Shown here in pieces: positions 55,757 through 64,000 of a DNA stretch of 64,000 nt; within the stretch, counting starts at the first letter, position 1, and every line of letters begins with the position of its first letter. Source of the stretch: Riptortus pedestris (lineage: Eukaryota > Arthropoda > Insecta > Hemiptera > Alydidae); the NCBI GenBank assembly GCA_019009955.1, contig CM032231.1, forward strand, positions 94,634,501 to 94,698,500, in the 5' to 3' direction. The notes under the pieces were generated by a model that saw only the letters and a list, made by a program, of their open reading frames with translations, made no database searches and had not been told where the DNA came from. The translations under genes and the position numbers were made by a program.

Positions 55757-55838
55757 AAATTATTTATTAACGTCCACTTTTTTGCAACTAAGGCTAACTG
55801 GGACGGGTTATCTAGAGGTTACCATTCTTTTCTTGTAG
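55757..55838 (-). mobile_element. Element S, 3' fragment
   Basis: 'tttattaacgtccacttttt', 'ggctaactgggacgggttat', 'ctagaggttaccattctttt'. It is preceded by a duplicated 'aggatttaaaattaaatta' motif (55727 and 55744). Confidence 0.8.
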
Positions 55839-55884
55839 CTTTCGGCCTTCAGTAAACCCCCACTCCCGATCGAAAATAAAAAAA

Positions 55885-56260
55885 AATTAATATAGCTAAT
55901 TCACAAACCGAGTTTTGTTAAGTTCAATTCAATTGTTAGTGCCTAATAAAATTGTTGGCTCCCACTTTAATTTTTTAGTGTATATATCGCTTTGTTATAC
56001 GAAAAATTGAATATAACAAAAGTTACTCTAAATAAAATAAAAAACTTTTATAGTGTGCATATTTGCCGAAAAACCAATAGAAAACGAGATATCGCTATTT
56101 TTAATTTTAGGCCTCCCTTACAATCCCCACTCCAGCTCCATCTGCCGGGCTGATTTGTGAATTTAAACCACCCAGGGCGTCACTCAAACGCATACAAAAA
56201 AAAATCATTCAAATCGGTCCAGCCATTTAGGAGTTCAGTGATAATTTATATATATAAAAT
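55885..56260 (+). repeat. Element T, single unit with a distinct 3' end
   Basis: 'aaattgttggctcccacttt', 'gtgcatatttgccgaaaaac' and 'ggcctcccttacaatcccca' match one T unit. The end differs: 'ttcaaatcggtccagccatt', 'taggagttcagtgata', then a short TA run. It may be a T subfamily terminus. Confidence 0.65.
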
Positions 56261-56261
56261 A

Positions 56262-56494
56262 TGATATTTTTCATTATCTTGATTATTAACCGAGACATTT
56301 GAATGTTTTGGTTTTCGGCCTTTAGAAAAAACCCCACTCCTACTCATGACATAATAACAATATGCTGTACTGTCATGAAGCACTTTATTTGAAGCTTAAA
56401 TACCAAATATTGCTCTCATGGAACTTCTGCACTTCCAGATAAATGCAAATACGTGGGAAATCTGCTTAGTCAAGGCAGCACCTGCATGGCGGAT
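56262..56494 (-). mobile_element. Element H, inverted 5' portion
   Basis: 'gattattaaccgagacattt', 'ccccactcctactcatgaca', 'acgtgggaaatctgcttagt' and the end 'gcacctgcatggcggat'. The (TA)n and 3' block are missing. A short related piece (tttcggccttcagtaaaccc) lies at 55843-55870. Confidence 0.75.
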
Positions 56495-56663
56495 GTTTAT
56501 TTATTCTAATCAGTATTTTCTAATAATCGTAAGCTAAAATTTTAAGAACGCTCAAGTAAATGCTACGAAAACTGTTCTTAAGAAAATATTAAAAAAAAGG
56601 TCTTTGAAAATTGAAAAAAAATATCAATTTATGAGATAAGAAGCTTAAGTATATTTTTTTTGA

Positions 56664-56880
56664 GGAGCTCAGGTTAGATATGTGAATTAAAGCTTTGACC
56701 ATAATCTCACATGGTAAACCTAGAGTGGCGAGTTCGATTCCCGCCTGGGCAGAGGAATTTATTTAGTGACGGAGTTCATTAAATAAAATCCTAAGTCCCA
56801 CCCTGGATAGAAAAGGTGGTAACCTGTAGATAACCCGTCCAAATTAGCCTTAGTTGCAAAAAGTGGACGTTAATTAATAA
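56664..56880 (+). mobile_element. Element S, best-preserved full SINE
   Basis: The head 'gaggagctcaggttagatat' has an A-box-like start near 56674; the B box GTTCGATTCCC is at 56732-56742. Then 'gcctgggcagaggaattt', 'acctgtagataacccgtcc', 'aaaaagtggacgttaattaa'. An internal pol III promoter of this type is family knowledge. The intact B box makes this the copy most likely to have been active recently. Confidence 0.85.
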
Positions 56881-57517
56881 TTTAATTTAATTTAAGTTTA
56901 TTTTATTTTATTTTTTGCGTTGTATTTTTTGGAAAGGGAGGACGAATAAAATTCAAAGGAAATGAACTGTGATTTCTAAAAACGCATTAAAGCGATAGAG
57001 AATAACGTCTAATATCCAGCTGTTGACTTTACCAGCTGATGCTGGACTCGACAATTTATCAGTGGAGGAAGACTAACGGAATCAAGATATGTTAGGAGAG
57101 CAACATTTAGGTACAACCTTTTCCCTAACAGATGAGAAGACAGGCTTGGACGAAGTAGACGGGGCGGGGGTTGATTTAAAGTAGCTCAGCCGGTATGAAT
57201 GGAGTTGATAGCCTGGCCCTATAAGGGCTAAACATCGGCAGCCATCATAGGCTAAATCAACCGACTTCAACCATGCATCAAAGTGCACAAGGAATATTGC
57301 CGCTCCAACTCAAAAAGGAATGCAGGCTGCATATTAAAAAGCGGCACCTCAAACGCACCTGCCAAGGCATTTTGCATTAGAAGGACAGAATGAAATAGAC
57401 AAAACCGCTTAATGCTTTGATAGTAAGCAATCAATGTGTACTTTTATTTATCAACTATAATGTCATTCGGTGCACATGTGAATAAATATATATTCACGTA
57501 TAATTTATATATATATA
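56881..57517. other. Unassigned sequence
   Basis: A TTTAA-rich start, then a balanced patch at 57000-57400 with a 68-codon minus frame (57082-57288) that I cannot assign. A short TA run ends the interval. Confidence 0.4.
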
Positions 57518-58250
57518 CTAGCTGTACCCAGCGTGCGTTGCTACGCAACCAACTAAAATACTAAATAATGATAATGATTTATATAATAAAAGTTACTCTA
57601 AATATCAAATTAAACAACTTTTGGCATATGCACGTTTTCCAAAAAAAACTATAGGAAACGAAATATGACAATTTTTCATTTCATTCCTTCCTAACACCCC
57701 GCACTCCTGTTCGTTTCTAAAAATGTTAATATAGCCTATAGTCAAAAATACGGAGTTTCGTTGATTTCGATTTAGTCTTTCGTGTCCTATAACATTGTTG
57801 ACCCCTTCTATAGTTTTTCGTGTATACCTCATTTATACTTCGTTATACGGAAAAAGTGCATATATCAAACGTTATTTTAAATAACAAAATAAACAACTTT
57901 TGTTATGTGCATAATTGCCGAAAACCCAATAGGAAACGAAATATAGCGATTTTCTATTTCAGACCTGCCTAATAACTCCCACTCCTGTTCGTATCTCGAA
58001 ATTTTAATATAGCTTATAATCAGGGAGGTGTTAATACCAAATCACAGACGGAGTTTCGTTTAGTTCGGTTGAGTCTTTTGTACCATATAAAACTGATGTC
58101 TCCCAATACTGTTTTTAGCGTATAACTCAAAAGGGTATATAGCAAAAGTTACTCCAAATAAGAAAATAAACAACTTTTGATATGTGCAAATTTGCCGAAA
58201 AACCAATAGTAGACGAAATATCACTCCTTATAACTTCAAGCCTTCCTTGA
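57518..58250 (+). repeat. Element T, plus copy with variant GC-rich end
   Basis: It starts after TA with CTAGCTGTACCCAGCGTGCG and 'ttgctacgcaacc', a variant of the T terminus. It contains two and a half tandem units ('aaaatgttaatatagcctat' at 57720; 'aaattttaatatagcttata' at 57998, about 278 bases apart). Confidence 0.75.
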
Positions 58251-58546
58251 ACTCATTTTTGTCTACTACTAGGATCGATAAATATTTTAAGATATTTTCC
58301 AAAAATTGCGTCCTAAGTAAAAACGCGATAGATGGCTTCCCTTAAGCAAAATCTCCTGAAATGAATAATAATAATGAGTGTACAGCTACAGCTTTTCATT
58401 GGTGAATAAAAAAATATATACAGTTTTGAACAGACCTCATCTTCGTCATCCCTTTGGTAGGATCGATGGACATTTGAAGAAAAATTTCGAAAATCGCGTC
58501 ATGAGAACGACCTCAATAGCTGATCTCCCTAAAGGGAAATTTGCTA
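58251..58546 (+). mobile_element. Element H, two consecutive 3' blocks
   Basis: The first block (58251-58360) is diverged: 'ctactactaggatcgataaa' and 'gatggcttcccttaagcaaa'. The second (58420-58546) is well preserved: 'ttgaacagacctcatcttcg', 'aaaatcgcgtcatgagaacg', 'gatctccctaaagggaaatt' TGCTAAAA. Neither has an H body; the first follows T directly. Confidence 0.75.
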
Positions 58547-58715
58547 AAATGAAGAGCCATCGAAGAACCTCCACCCCTTGGTAACCCAACTTTACTCAAT
58601 TTGTTGAGTAAAAAACGATAAAACATTTTGTGAAGTCTACAATAAATAAAGTTCAAGAACTGCAATGTACAAATTCAATAAACATTTATTGTTCTTTGCT
58701 CGTATATAACGAAGA

Positions 58716-58940
58716 AGTGCCATGTGAGTTAAAACGTTATGCGCTATAGTGGCGAGTTCCATTCCAGCCGGAGAAATATGAATTTATATTGAGACGAACT
58801 CATTAAATAAAGACCTTAGTCCCACCCTGGCTAGAAAAAGGTAGTAACCTGTAGATGACTCGTCTTAACAGGTGGTAACCTGTATATAGATGAACGTCTT
58901 CTTTTAGCCATACTAGCAAAAAGAGGACGTTAAAAAAAAA
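58716..58940 (+). mobile_element. Element S, full copy with internal duplication
   Basis: 'gccatgtgagttaaaacgtt', 'ggcgagttccattccagccg', tail 'aaaaaggtagtaacctgta'. 'aggtggtaacctgtatatag' is then repeated before 'aaaaagaggacgtt', so about 40 bases of the tail are present twice. Confidence 0.75.
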
Positions 58941-59904
58941 TAATAATATAATGAAATAAGGGCTATGACAGCGGGATATATTTATAATAACATGAAACAC
59001 AGAGCATTGCACTCTTCTAGTTGAACAATTTTTTTTCATTTAATATGTTTTAAAAATTGTCCGTTGAAATTTTCAAAACTAGTCAAATCTCTATAAATTA
59101 AGTTTTGAAGATGTAAAAGTAGAAAAAGCAAATTTTAAACAGTTCTTCGTTATACAAGCAAATCATTTAAATAGTAAATATTGTAGGAGAAGTTTAACAA
59201 GAATTTGATACGTCTCTTAGAAATGAGGATACTGAATAGAACTAATAGAATCCCGAATGTCTCACCCATCTCTGAAATCACTAAAAAAATGTCTTAAGAC
59301 ATCGACACTCAGACTGACAGTTTATACATTTTAAATAATGGAATTTAAGCGTTTATATCTATAGAGCTGAACTAGAGAAACCACAGATATTCTTTACTGA
59401 AAAACGACTGGGAAAGTCAGGCCGAAGACATTCAAAAGTAATATACTTCCTCAGTCAGTTCTTGTGTGGTCTCGAGTATAACTTATTTATACTTAATTTA
59501 AATGTAAAACCAGTCACATTTAAAATTCATGACTATTAATCTTCAATTTTTGGCAGATTGAACGCTTTTCAATTTAAAATTTGATTAACTTGACCTAATA
59601 ATCCCATATTAAGTGGTAGGCCATAAATTTTACAAAATGTTTTATAAGGGGTAATTAATTTTTTTAGCACATATAATATAAAAATAATAGTAATCGAACT
59701 TACTAATCTTGGAATAAATAATCAAAATATTTATCCTTATTTATCTATAGTTCAGCAGACCTTTTAATCAGATTAAATGGTTAGCCCGTTAGAAACACTA
59801 CTAAGGATAACATATTAAGAGGTGTTGGTCTGAAATAAATATGGATAACATAGAGCCGGAGTTCGATTTCAACGTGTACAACGGGATTTTATTTACTGAC
59901 AGAG
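58941..59904. other. AT-rich unassigned sequence
   Basis: About 960 bases with no recognised family or coding frame. A-runs occur at about 58935 and T-runs at about 59030. Confidence 0.45.
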
Positions 59905-61096
59905 GTTACCAAACTCGGTATTTAATTGTTTATGTAAAAAGAAAGGTTAAGTTTGGCTGAAGATGGCTGAAATGGCTAAAATTGGACGAGTAGGAGAGGG
60001 GGGAGGGTCTTTATTGGGGAGGATCTTCGAAAATTCGAAATATTTCCGTTACTGTACGTCGGATCGAAAACTTGTATAGAACCAGTCTTATTAAAAATTA
60101 CATGCACTGTAAATATCGTTATATACATTTATTCTCTATTTTGAATATTAACTGTGATATTTACATTTTTCAGCTTTCAGCCTTCAGCAAGCCCCCACTT
60201 CTACTCATGTCACATGAAAAATAGTCTGTTATATTATAGATCACTATATTTGGAGCTTAATTACTCAATATTGTTTTCAAAAGACCTTTATTATACTAGA
60301 TACATATAAATATGTTCTGTTGACCCCCAAAATCCAAAAGTTTTTGGATTACAAAAATTTGAGTGAATAAATATATAAAAATTATTCTGATTCATTATAA
60401 ATTTCAGTGCTAGTATAGTAACTAGTATTAAATAAAATTAATATGTTATATTTCAGTAATTGTTTTCCTTTCCGGTGAAGTATATTTCTATCTACATGTT
60501 CAGGTCAGAGAGGTTGGCTAACCTGTTTGTTTACAATTCAGGCGCTTTCTTTTCAAATTGATTGAACGATTTCTCGTTACCGTTTGAATTTATTCACTTA
60601 ATATTCACGGTGATGTTAAATGTTACTAGTATGTAGATTTATTTATTTATTTGTTTGTTTGGAGTCACGCAATTTGTAGCAATTAACACCCGTTATCACA
60701 CAAACCAAATGGTAAAAATTACCCCAAATTATTGAATATAGTTAATATAAATTCATAGTTGCTGCTAGACGATAACACTATTGGAAAATAAAATAGGAAC
60801 TAATGAAATAAAAACTATTAAGACAGAGAAAATTATTGAACGGGGAAAGTTATGAAAAGGAAACAGAAACAGAACATGAATAATTGGTAAAAGGCAAAAA
60901 CATAAAAACTAAACAAAAAGGTAATGTTAAATTCGAAAACAAAAATATTTTATAAAAGTTAATGAAAGTATAATTAGTAATAATGTATAATAAATAAACA
61001 AGGATTTATTTAAAAGTTTGTAAAATGTATTTAGATTTATCTAGTGCATAACTTCACGTTGGAAATCTCTTTAGTTTACGCAGCCCCTGCTTACGG
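59905..61096 (-). mobile_element. Element H, subfamily C, split by a retroposon
   Basis: It begins within the body (ggttaccaaactcggtattt), has the G-rich tract at 59992-60022 and the C segment (cctttccggtgaagt). It is interrupted at 60643-61031 and finishes 'ttggaaatctctttagttta', 'cgcagcccctgcttacgg'. The inverted 3' block is missing on the left. Confidence 0.8.
60643..61031 (-). mobile_element. Retroposon 3' end with 9-bp target duplication
   Basis: About 389 bases beginning (plus strand) TTATTTATTTGTTTGTTTGG and otherwise A-rich. Read on the minus strand it is a T-rich 3' UTR with an (AAACAAAT)n-type tail. TAGATTTAT occurs on both sides (60634-60642 and 61032-61040), once in the undisturbed H copies. 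No coding part is left. Relationship to family D is plausible. Confidence 0.7.
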
Positions 61097-61523
61097 TTTT
61101 TTTTAATATTTCGGACTCGGAAGGGCAAGGGTGAATTCCTCCATGAAAATGTTGAGGCTCAACTCGCATTCATCTATCGAAATCGGATATTTTCTCAAGT
61201 ACTTCTTCATCAGCGGAGGCCATAGCTACCGAAAATGCCCCAACAAAGAGAAAAAAAAGAGCTGGCTGATGACTGACAGATTGACGTATGCTGATAAATG
61301 CGGTGAAAGCATCATTACAGGAGGCCGGATCCACCTTCCGGCAGAGCAAGAACCCAGACTCTTGCGGTTCGCATTGAGTTCATGGCCTACAGATGAGTTC
61401 ATTCTGACTCTGACCACAAGCAATTAGGACAGAAAAATGAAACGTTTAAATGGCTGCCTCGGCTGGGCTTAGTTGATTAATTTTAACTGGGGGATGATCT
61501 TCAGTGAATAATAACAGTAAAAA
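61097..61523. other. Unassigned, balanced-composition segment with open frames
   Basis: The plus frame at 61131-61427 contains FISGGHSYRKCPNKEKKKSW and GGRIHLPAEQEPRLLRFALS. An overlapping minus frame exists. Composition is more gene-like than its surroundings, but no domain, start context or splice site lets me call a gene. Confidence 0.3.
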
Positions 61524-62560
61524 TGTCTGCCACACAAGGTCTGGGCAGACGAAGCAGATTTCCCACGTGAAGTTCAATGAACGCTGAAAACAAGAAAGTG
61601 CTCACAAAAAATTAATAGTTTAACAACAATGGCTCTATAACATTTTCCGAACCGACTGATAATAATGGAGATATTTTTAATTTTGGAAATCCCCTCTCCT
61701 CTTTAACCCCCCCCCCCGGGTCTGATTTCAGCATTTAACTAATATGATCTTTAGTGTTGAATGAAACAGTCAAATATCGAGTACGGTGTAGAACAATATC
61801 TAGTAGAATTGTTACGTCAACACAGAACGTATTTGCGTGTACCTCACATAGTAAAACGTTTATGAAAACAATATTTGTTATTTAACAACAGTCGTTAAAA
61901 GTGTTATTTAACACTTTTGATAAAGTAGTTCATGATAAAACCACTTATTAGTTACCTATGGCTTATTAGTTAGAATGACATGAGACGGAGTGGGGGTTTA
62001 CTATAAAATCCTTATATCTCAGTTAATAAACGAAAATACTTATATAACAACATTGATAGAAAATAAAATTTCCTATATGTTCTACACAATGTTTTGATCG
62101 AATATACAATAACTGAGATATTTCGTATTTTCAACAGCCCTCCCCATCGGGGATTTCAGCCGTTAACGAACTTGATATTGAAAATTACGACCGCTTGAGC
62201 ATTAACAAATGCAAATATCCAAAACTAAAATATGGAAATATCTCGGTTAATAATCAAGATAGTGAAAAAACGTACGTAACAATATTTATTGAACATTAAA
62301 TTTACAATAAGATTGATTCTATACAATTTTTCGATCCAACGCACAAGAAGGAAGAAGGAGATATTAAGAATTTTTGAAATTCGCCAAACTAAACCCCCCT
62401 CATCCCACTGTTCGGATTTCAGGCATTAAAGAACTTGATCCTTAGTTTGTCTAGTTGCATTTCTATATAACCAGTTGGGTAACGATCAAACAAAAATTGA
62501 GACCACTAGAGTGTTAACAGACAATTTTTTTTTAATATATATATTTATACATACATATAC
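61524..62560 (+). mobile_element. Element H, long form lacking the 3' block
   Basis: 'gtctgccacacaaggtctgg', 'gaagcagatttcccacgtga' start, two internal units with C10 near 61708, then 'gaccactagagtgttaacag' and a short TA/CATA stretch. It contains the palindrome AAAAGTGTTATTTAACACTT at about 61897. Confidence 0.75.
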
Positions 62561-62671
62561 ATATGTGCTGTTTTCGAAATATATACTGAAGAAGAACCAG
62601 TGTTATAATTCGTTGCTCTTTGGCCATAAAATGTGAAATTATTGGTATAAGTGGGGTCGGCATACAGTCAG

Positions 62672-62900
62672 AATTTATTTAACGTCCATACGATTTATCT
62701 CTCGTAAGATATGTGTCGATGGATGAGGTAGTCATACGTGGTAAGCCTAGAGTTGTGAGTTTGATTCGCACCTGGGCAATAGGAATTTGTTTAGTAACGA
62801 ACTCACTAAGTATAATCTTTAGTCCCACACTGGCTAGAAAAGGTTGATAACCTGCAGATAATTCGTCCCAATTAGCCATAGCACAAATTGGACTTTCAAA
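62672..62900 (+). mobile_element. Element S with a rearranged head
   Basis: 'ggtaagcctagagttgtgag', 'tttgattcgcacctgggc' (B box TTTGATTCG), tail 'ggctagaaaaggttgataac', 'taattcgtcccaattagcc'. The first 60 bases are not the usual head. Confidence 0.75.
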
Positions 62901-63460
62901 GTCAATAGAAAACAAATCACACTCTCAGTTCAAATCTATCTAGAACAGAGACTATTGAGCTTAAGATCTTAAGAAATTAAGTAAGCTGAAACTAAATAGT
63001 GTCTACTTGTTTCCTTAAATTAAACCAGAAAAAAATCATTTGCAAAATTCAAAACCTCCAAGAACCAAGAACCTTAATGCAACCAATCAGAATTGATCTA
63101 ACATATTTCGCCGACTGTTATATTAAAGCCATTAACATTTCGTTACTTGAAAACATATCATCAAAGAAATATTAAAGAATAATAAATAAAATAAGAACAA
63201 ATAGGTATATTTTTAATTGGATTTGAGGTAGGGAGAGTTAGAGTATTAGCCAAATGAAGGAAGGCTTTTATCGGAGGTAGCCCTGCAAAGATTACAGCAA
63301 TCAATCATAGCTGAGTCAGGCAAGCACGTTCCACACCTTTCTAATGTCCTCTTCAACCTTCTTCCACTCTGGGTATACTGCCCTCAAACTATGAAACTAA
63401 CTAGAACTTAAATCTCAGGTGTTTTTTTGCTCTGAGGAAAATCTAACTATCATAAGGTCC
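62901..63460. other. Unassigned sequence
   Basis: AT-rich to about 63230, then a balanced patch at 63240-63400 without a recognised product. Confidence 0.4.
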
Positions 63461-63760
63461 CTTCTTTTGTAAATTGCATTGTGTAATAGACAACTCAGTA
63501 TAAAACACTTACTCACCGACGGAAGAAGTGGACATAGCGTGCACCTACCTCACAAACTTAATCTAGCACAATTACTAATTGGATACAAACTCTTGCTTAT
63601 ACAAATAATAATAATAATTATACAAATTCAAATTTCTGACTCAAATACTTGTACATGCGAAAGTTACACTGATCAGACATTCACCCACTTGTTTTATGAA
63701 TGTAGACTGACTCAAGACATACAAAGACAGTTAAAACCCATATTTAAACATGACCTATGA
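63461..63760 (+). pseudogene. Degenerate LINE C-terminal tail
   Basis: Plus frame to the stop after FKHDL: CNRQLSIKHLLTD resembles the CN..L..KHLLT knuckle of the Jockey-like copies at 19862 and 53153. LPHKLNLAQLLI follows, then NTCTCESYTDQTFTHLFYEC, a second Cys/His cluster. The double knuckle may mean two fragments joined or a diverged element. It is a relic in either case. Confidence 0.5.
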
Positions 63761-64000
63761 GTCACGATATTTTATTTTCTAAACACTAAAATTTTTAACA
63801 CTGAAATGATATCCTTAAGCTGTGAGACAAACCATAATATAATATTAAAATTAGGTAATTTTTTTTTAATATGTATTTTAATTGCATTCCTTTATTGTTA
63901 ATATTTAATGATTTTTGTTGTTGTGAAGTTTCATTTTAAGTAAAGTTAAAAGTAAAAACCAAGTTAAAAGTAAATTTAAAGTAAAATACTTCCGCATAGG
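63761..64000. other. AT-rich DNA ending in a short tandem repeat
   Basis: It may be the 3' UTR of the preceding LINE. From 63940 it contains the repeated motif AAGTTAAAAGTAAA (three or four imperfect copies). The window ends here. Confidence 0.4.

Noticed and set aside
56664..56760. A functional tRNA gene
   Set aside because: The B box is good, but there is no clean acceptor stem or anticodon arm, and the same head is attached to the SINE tail in many copies.
61131..61427. Host gene exon (frame with GGHSYRKCPNK)
   Set aside because: One possible Cys/His pair does not make a zinc finger, an overlapping minus frame is equally open, and no splice or promoter signals support it. Kept as unassigned.

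Overview
The window looks like repeat-dense nuclear DNA from an invertebrate animal, most likely an insect or other arthropod. It is AT-rich and full of (TA)n and (CA)n microsatellites. It holds a mariner (D,D34D) transposase relic, a Tc1-type fragment, several broken Jockey-like and RTE-like LINE 3' ends, and a tRNA-derived SINE family. I recognise no host protein-coding gene, rRNA or functional tRNA. Almost every open frame longer than 60 codons is a chance reading of a repeat, a microsatellite or AT-rich DNA. Species cannot be fixed from this sequence alone.

Five repeat families, named here for convenience, account for most of what can be read. Element H is the dominant one: about 40 copies or fragments in both orientations, by my estimate roughly a third of the window. 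A copy starts with GTCCGTCACGC, carries AGCAGATTTCCC about 28 bases in, has a C-rich body and often a (TA)n tract, and ends with the palindrome GATTTCCCTTAAGGGAAATC followed by TGCT and A's. The ends are asymmetric inverted repeats. This architecture matches the DINE-1/HINE type of non-autonomous Helentron; that assignment is inference. Element S is a SINE with a tRNA-like head (B box GTTCGATTCCC) and a shared tail. Element T is built of about 280-bp tandem units with a GC-rich end (GTACCCGGCTTCGCCCGGG) and tends to sit in (TA)n tracts. Family D is A-rich retroposon 3' ends. Family Q is a short hairpin-bearing repeat.

Layout: 1-9 kb is H copies, an RTE-like LINE end, SINEs and a nested H-in-H. 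9.8-12.2 kb is an H relative split by a LINE, then a full T. 12.3-22.5 kb is H copies, an inverted SINE pair, an H copy split by T, and a Jockey-like LINE end. 22.9-24.5 kb is AT-rich with no recognised repeat. 24.5-38 kb is mainly H copies with an RTE-like LINE end (26.4-27.2 kb) and a CpG-rich block (29.4-29.8 kb). 38-41 kb is largely unassigned. 41-43 kb is a three-level nest, H within T within H. 44-46 kb is a SINE, a Tc1 N-terminal relic and an inverted T pair. 47.5-49.7 kb is H and T pieces. 51-54.4 kb is an H copy carrying a rearranged mariner, then two LINE ends facing apart around a long CA tract. 55-64 kb is SINEs, T, H, a retroposon insertion inside H and a last LINE tail.

The elements act on each other rather than forming a pathway. 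H copies supply (TA)n tracts that T and mariner occupy. Two insertions can be dated relative to their hosts from empty sites inside this same window: H in T at 41595-42575, and a LINE in an H relative at 10081-10747.
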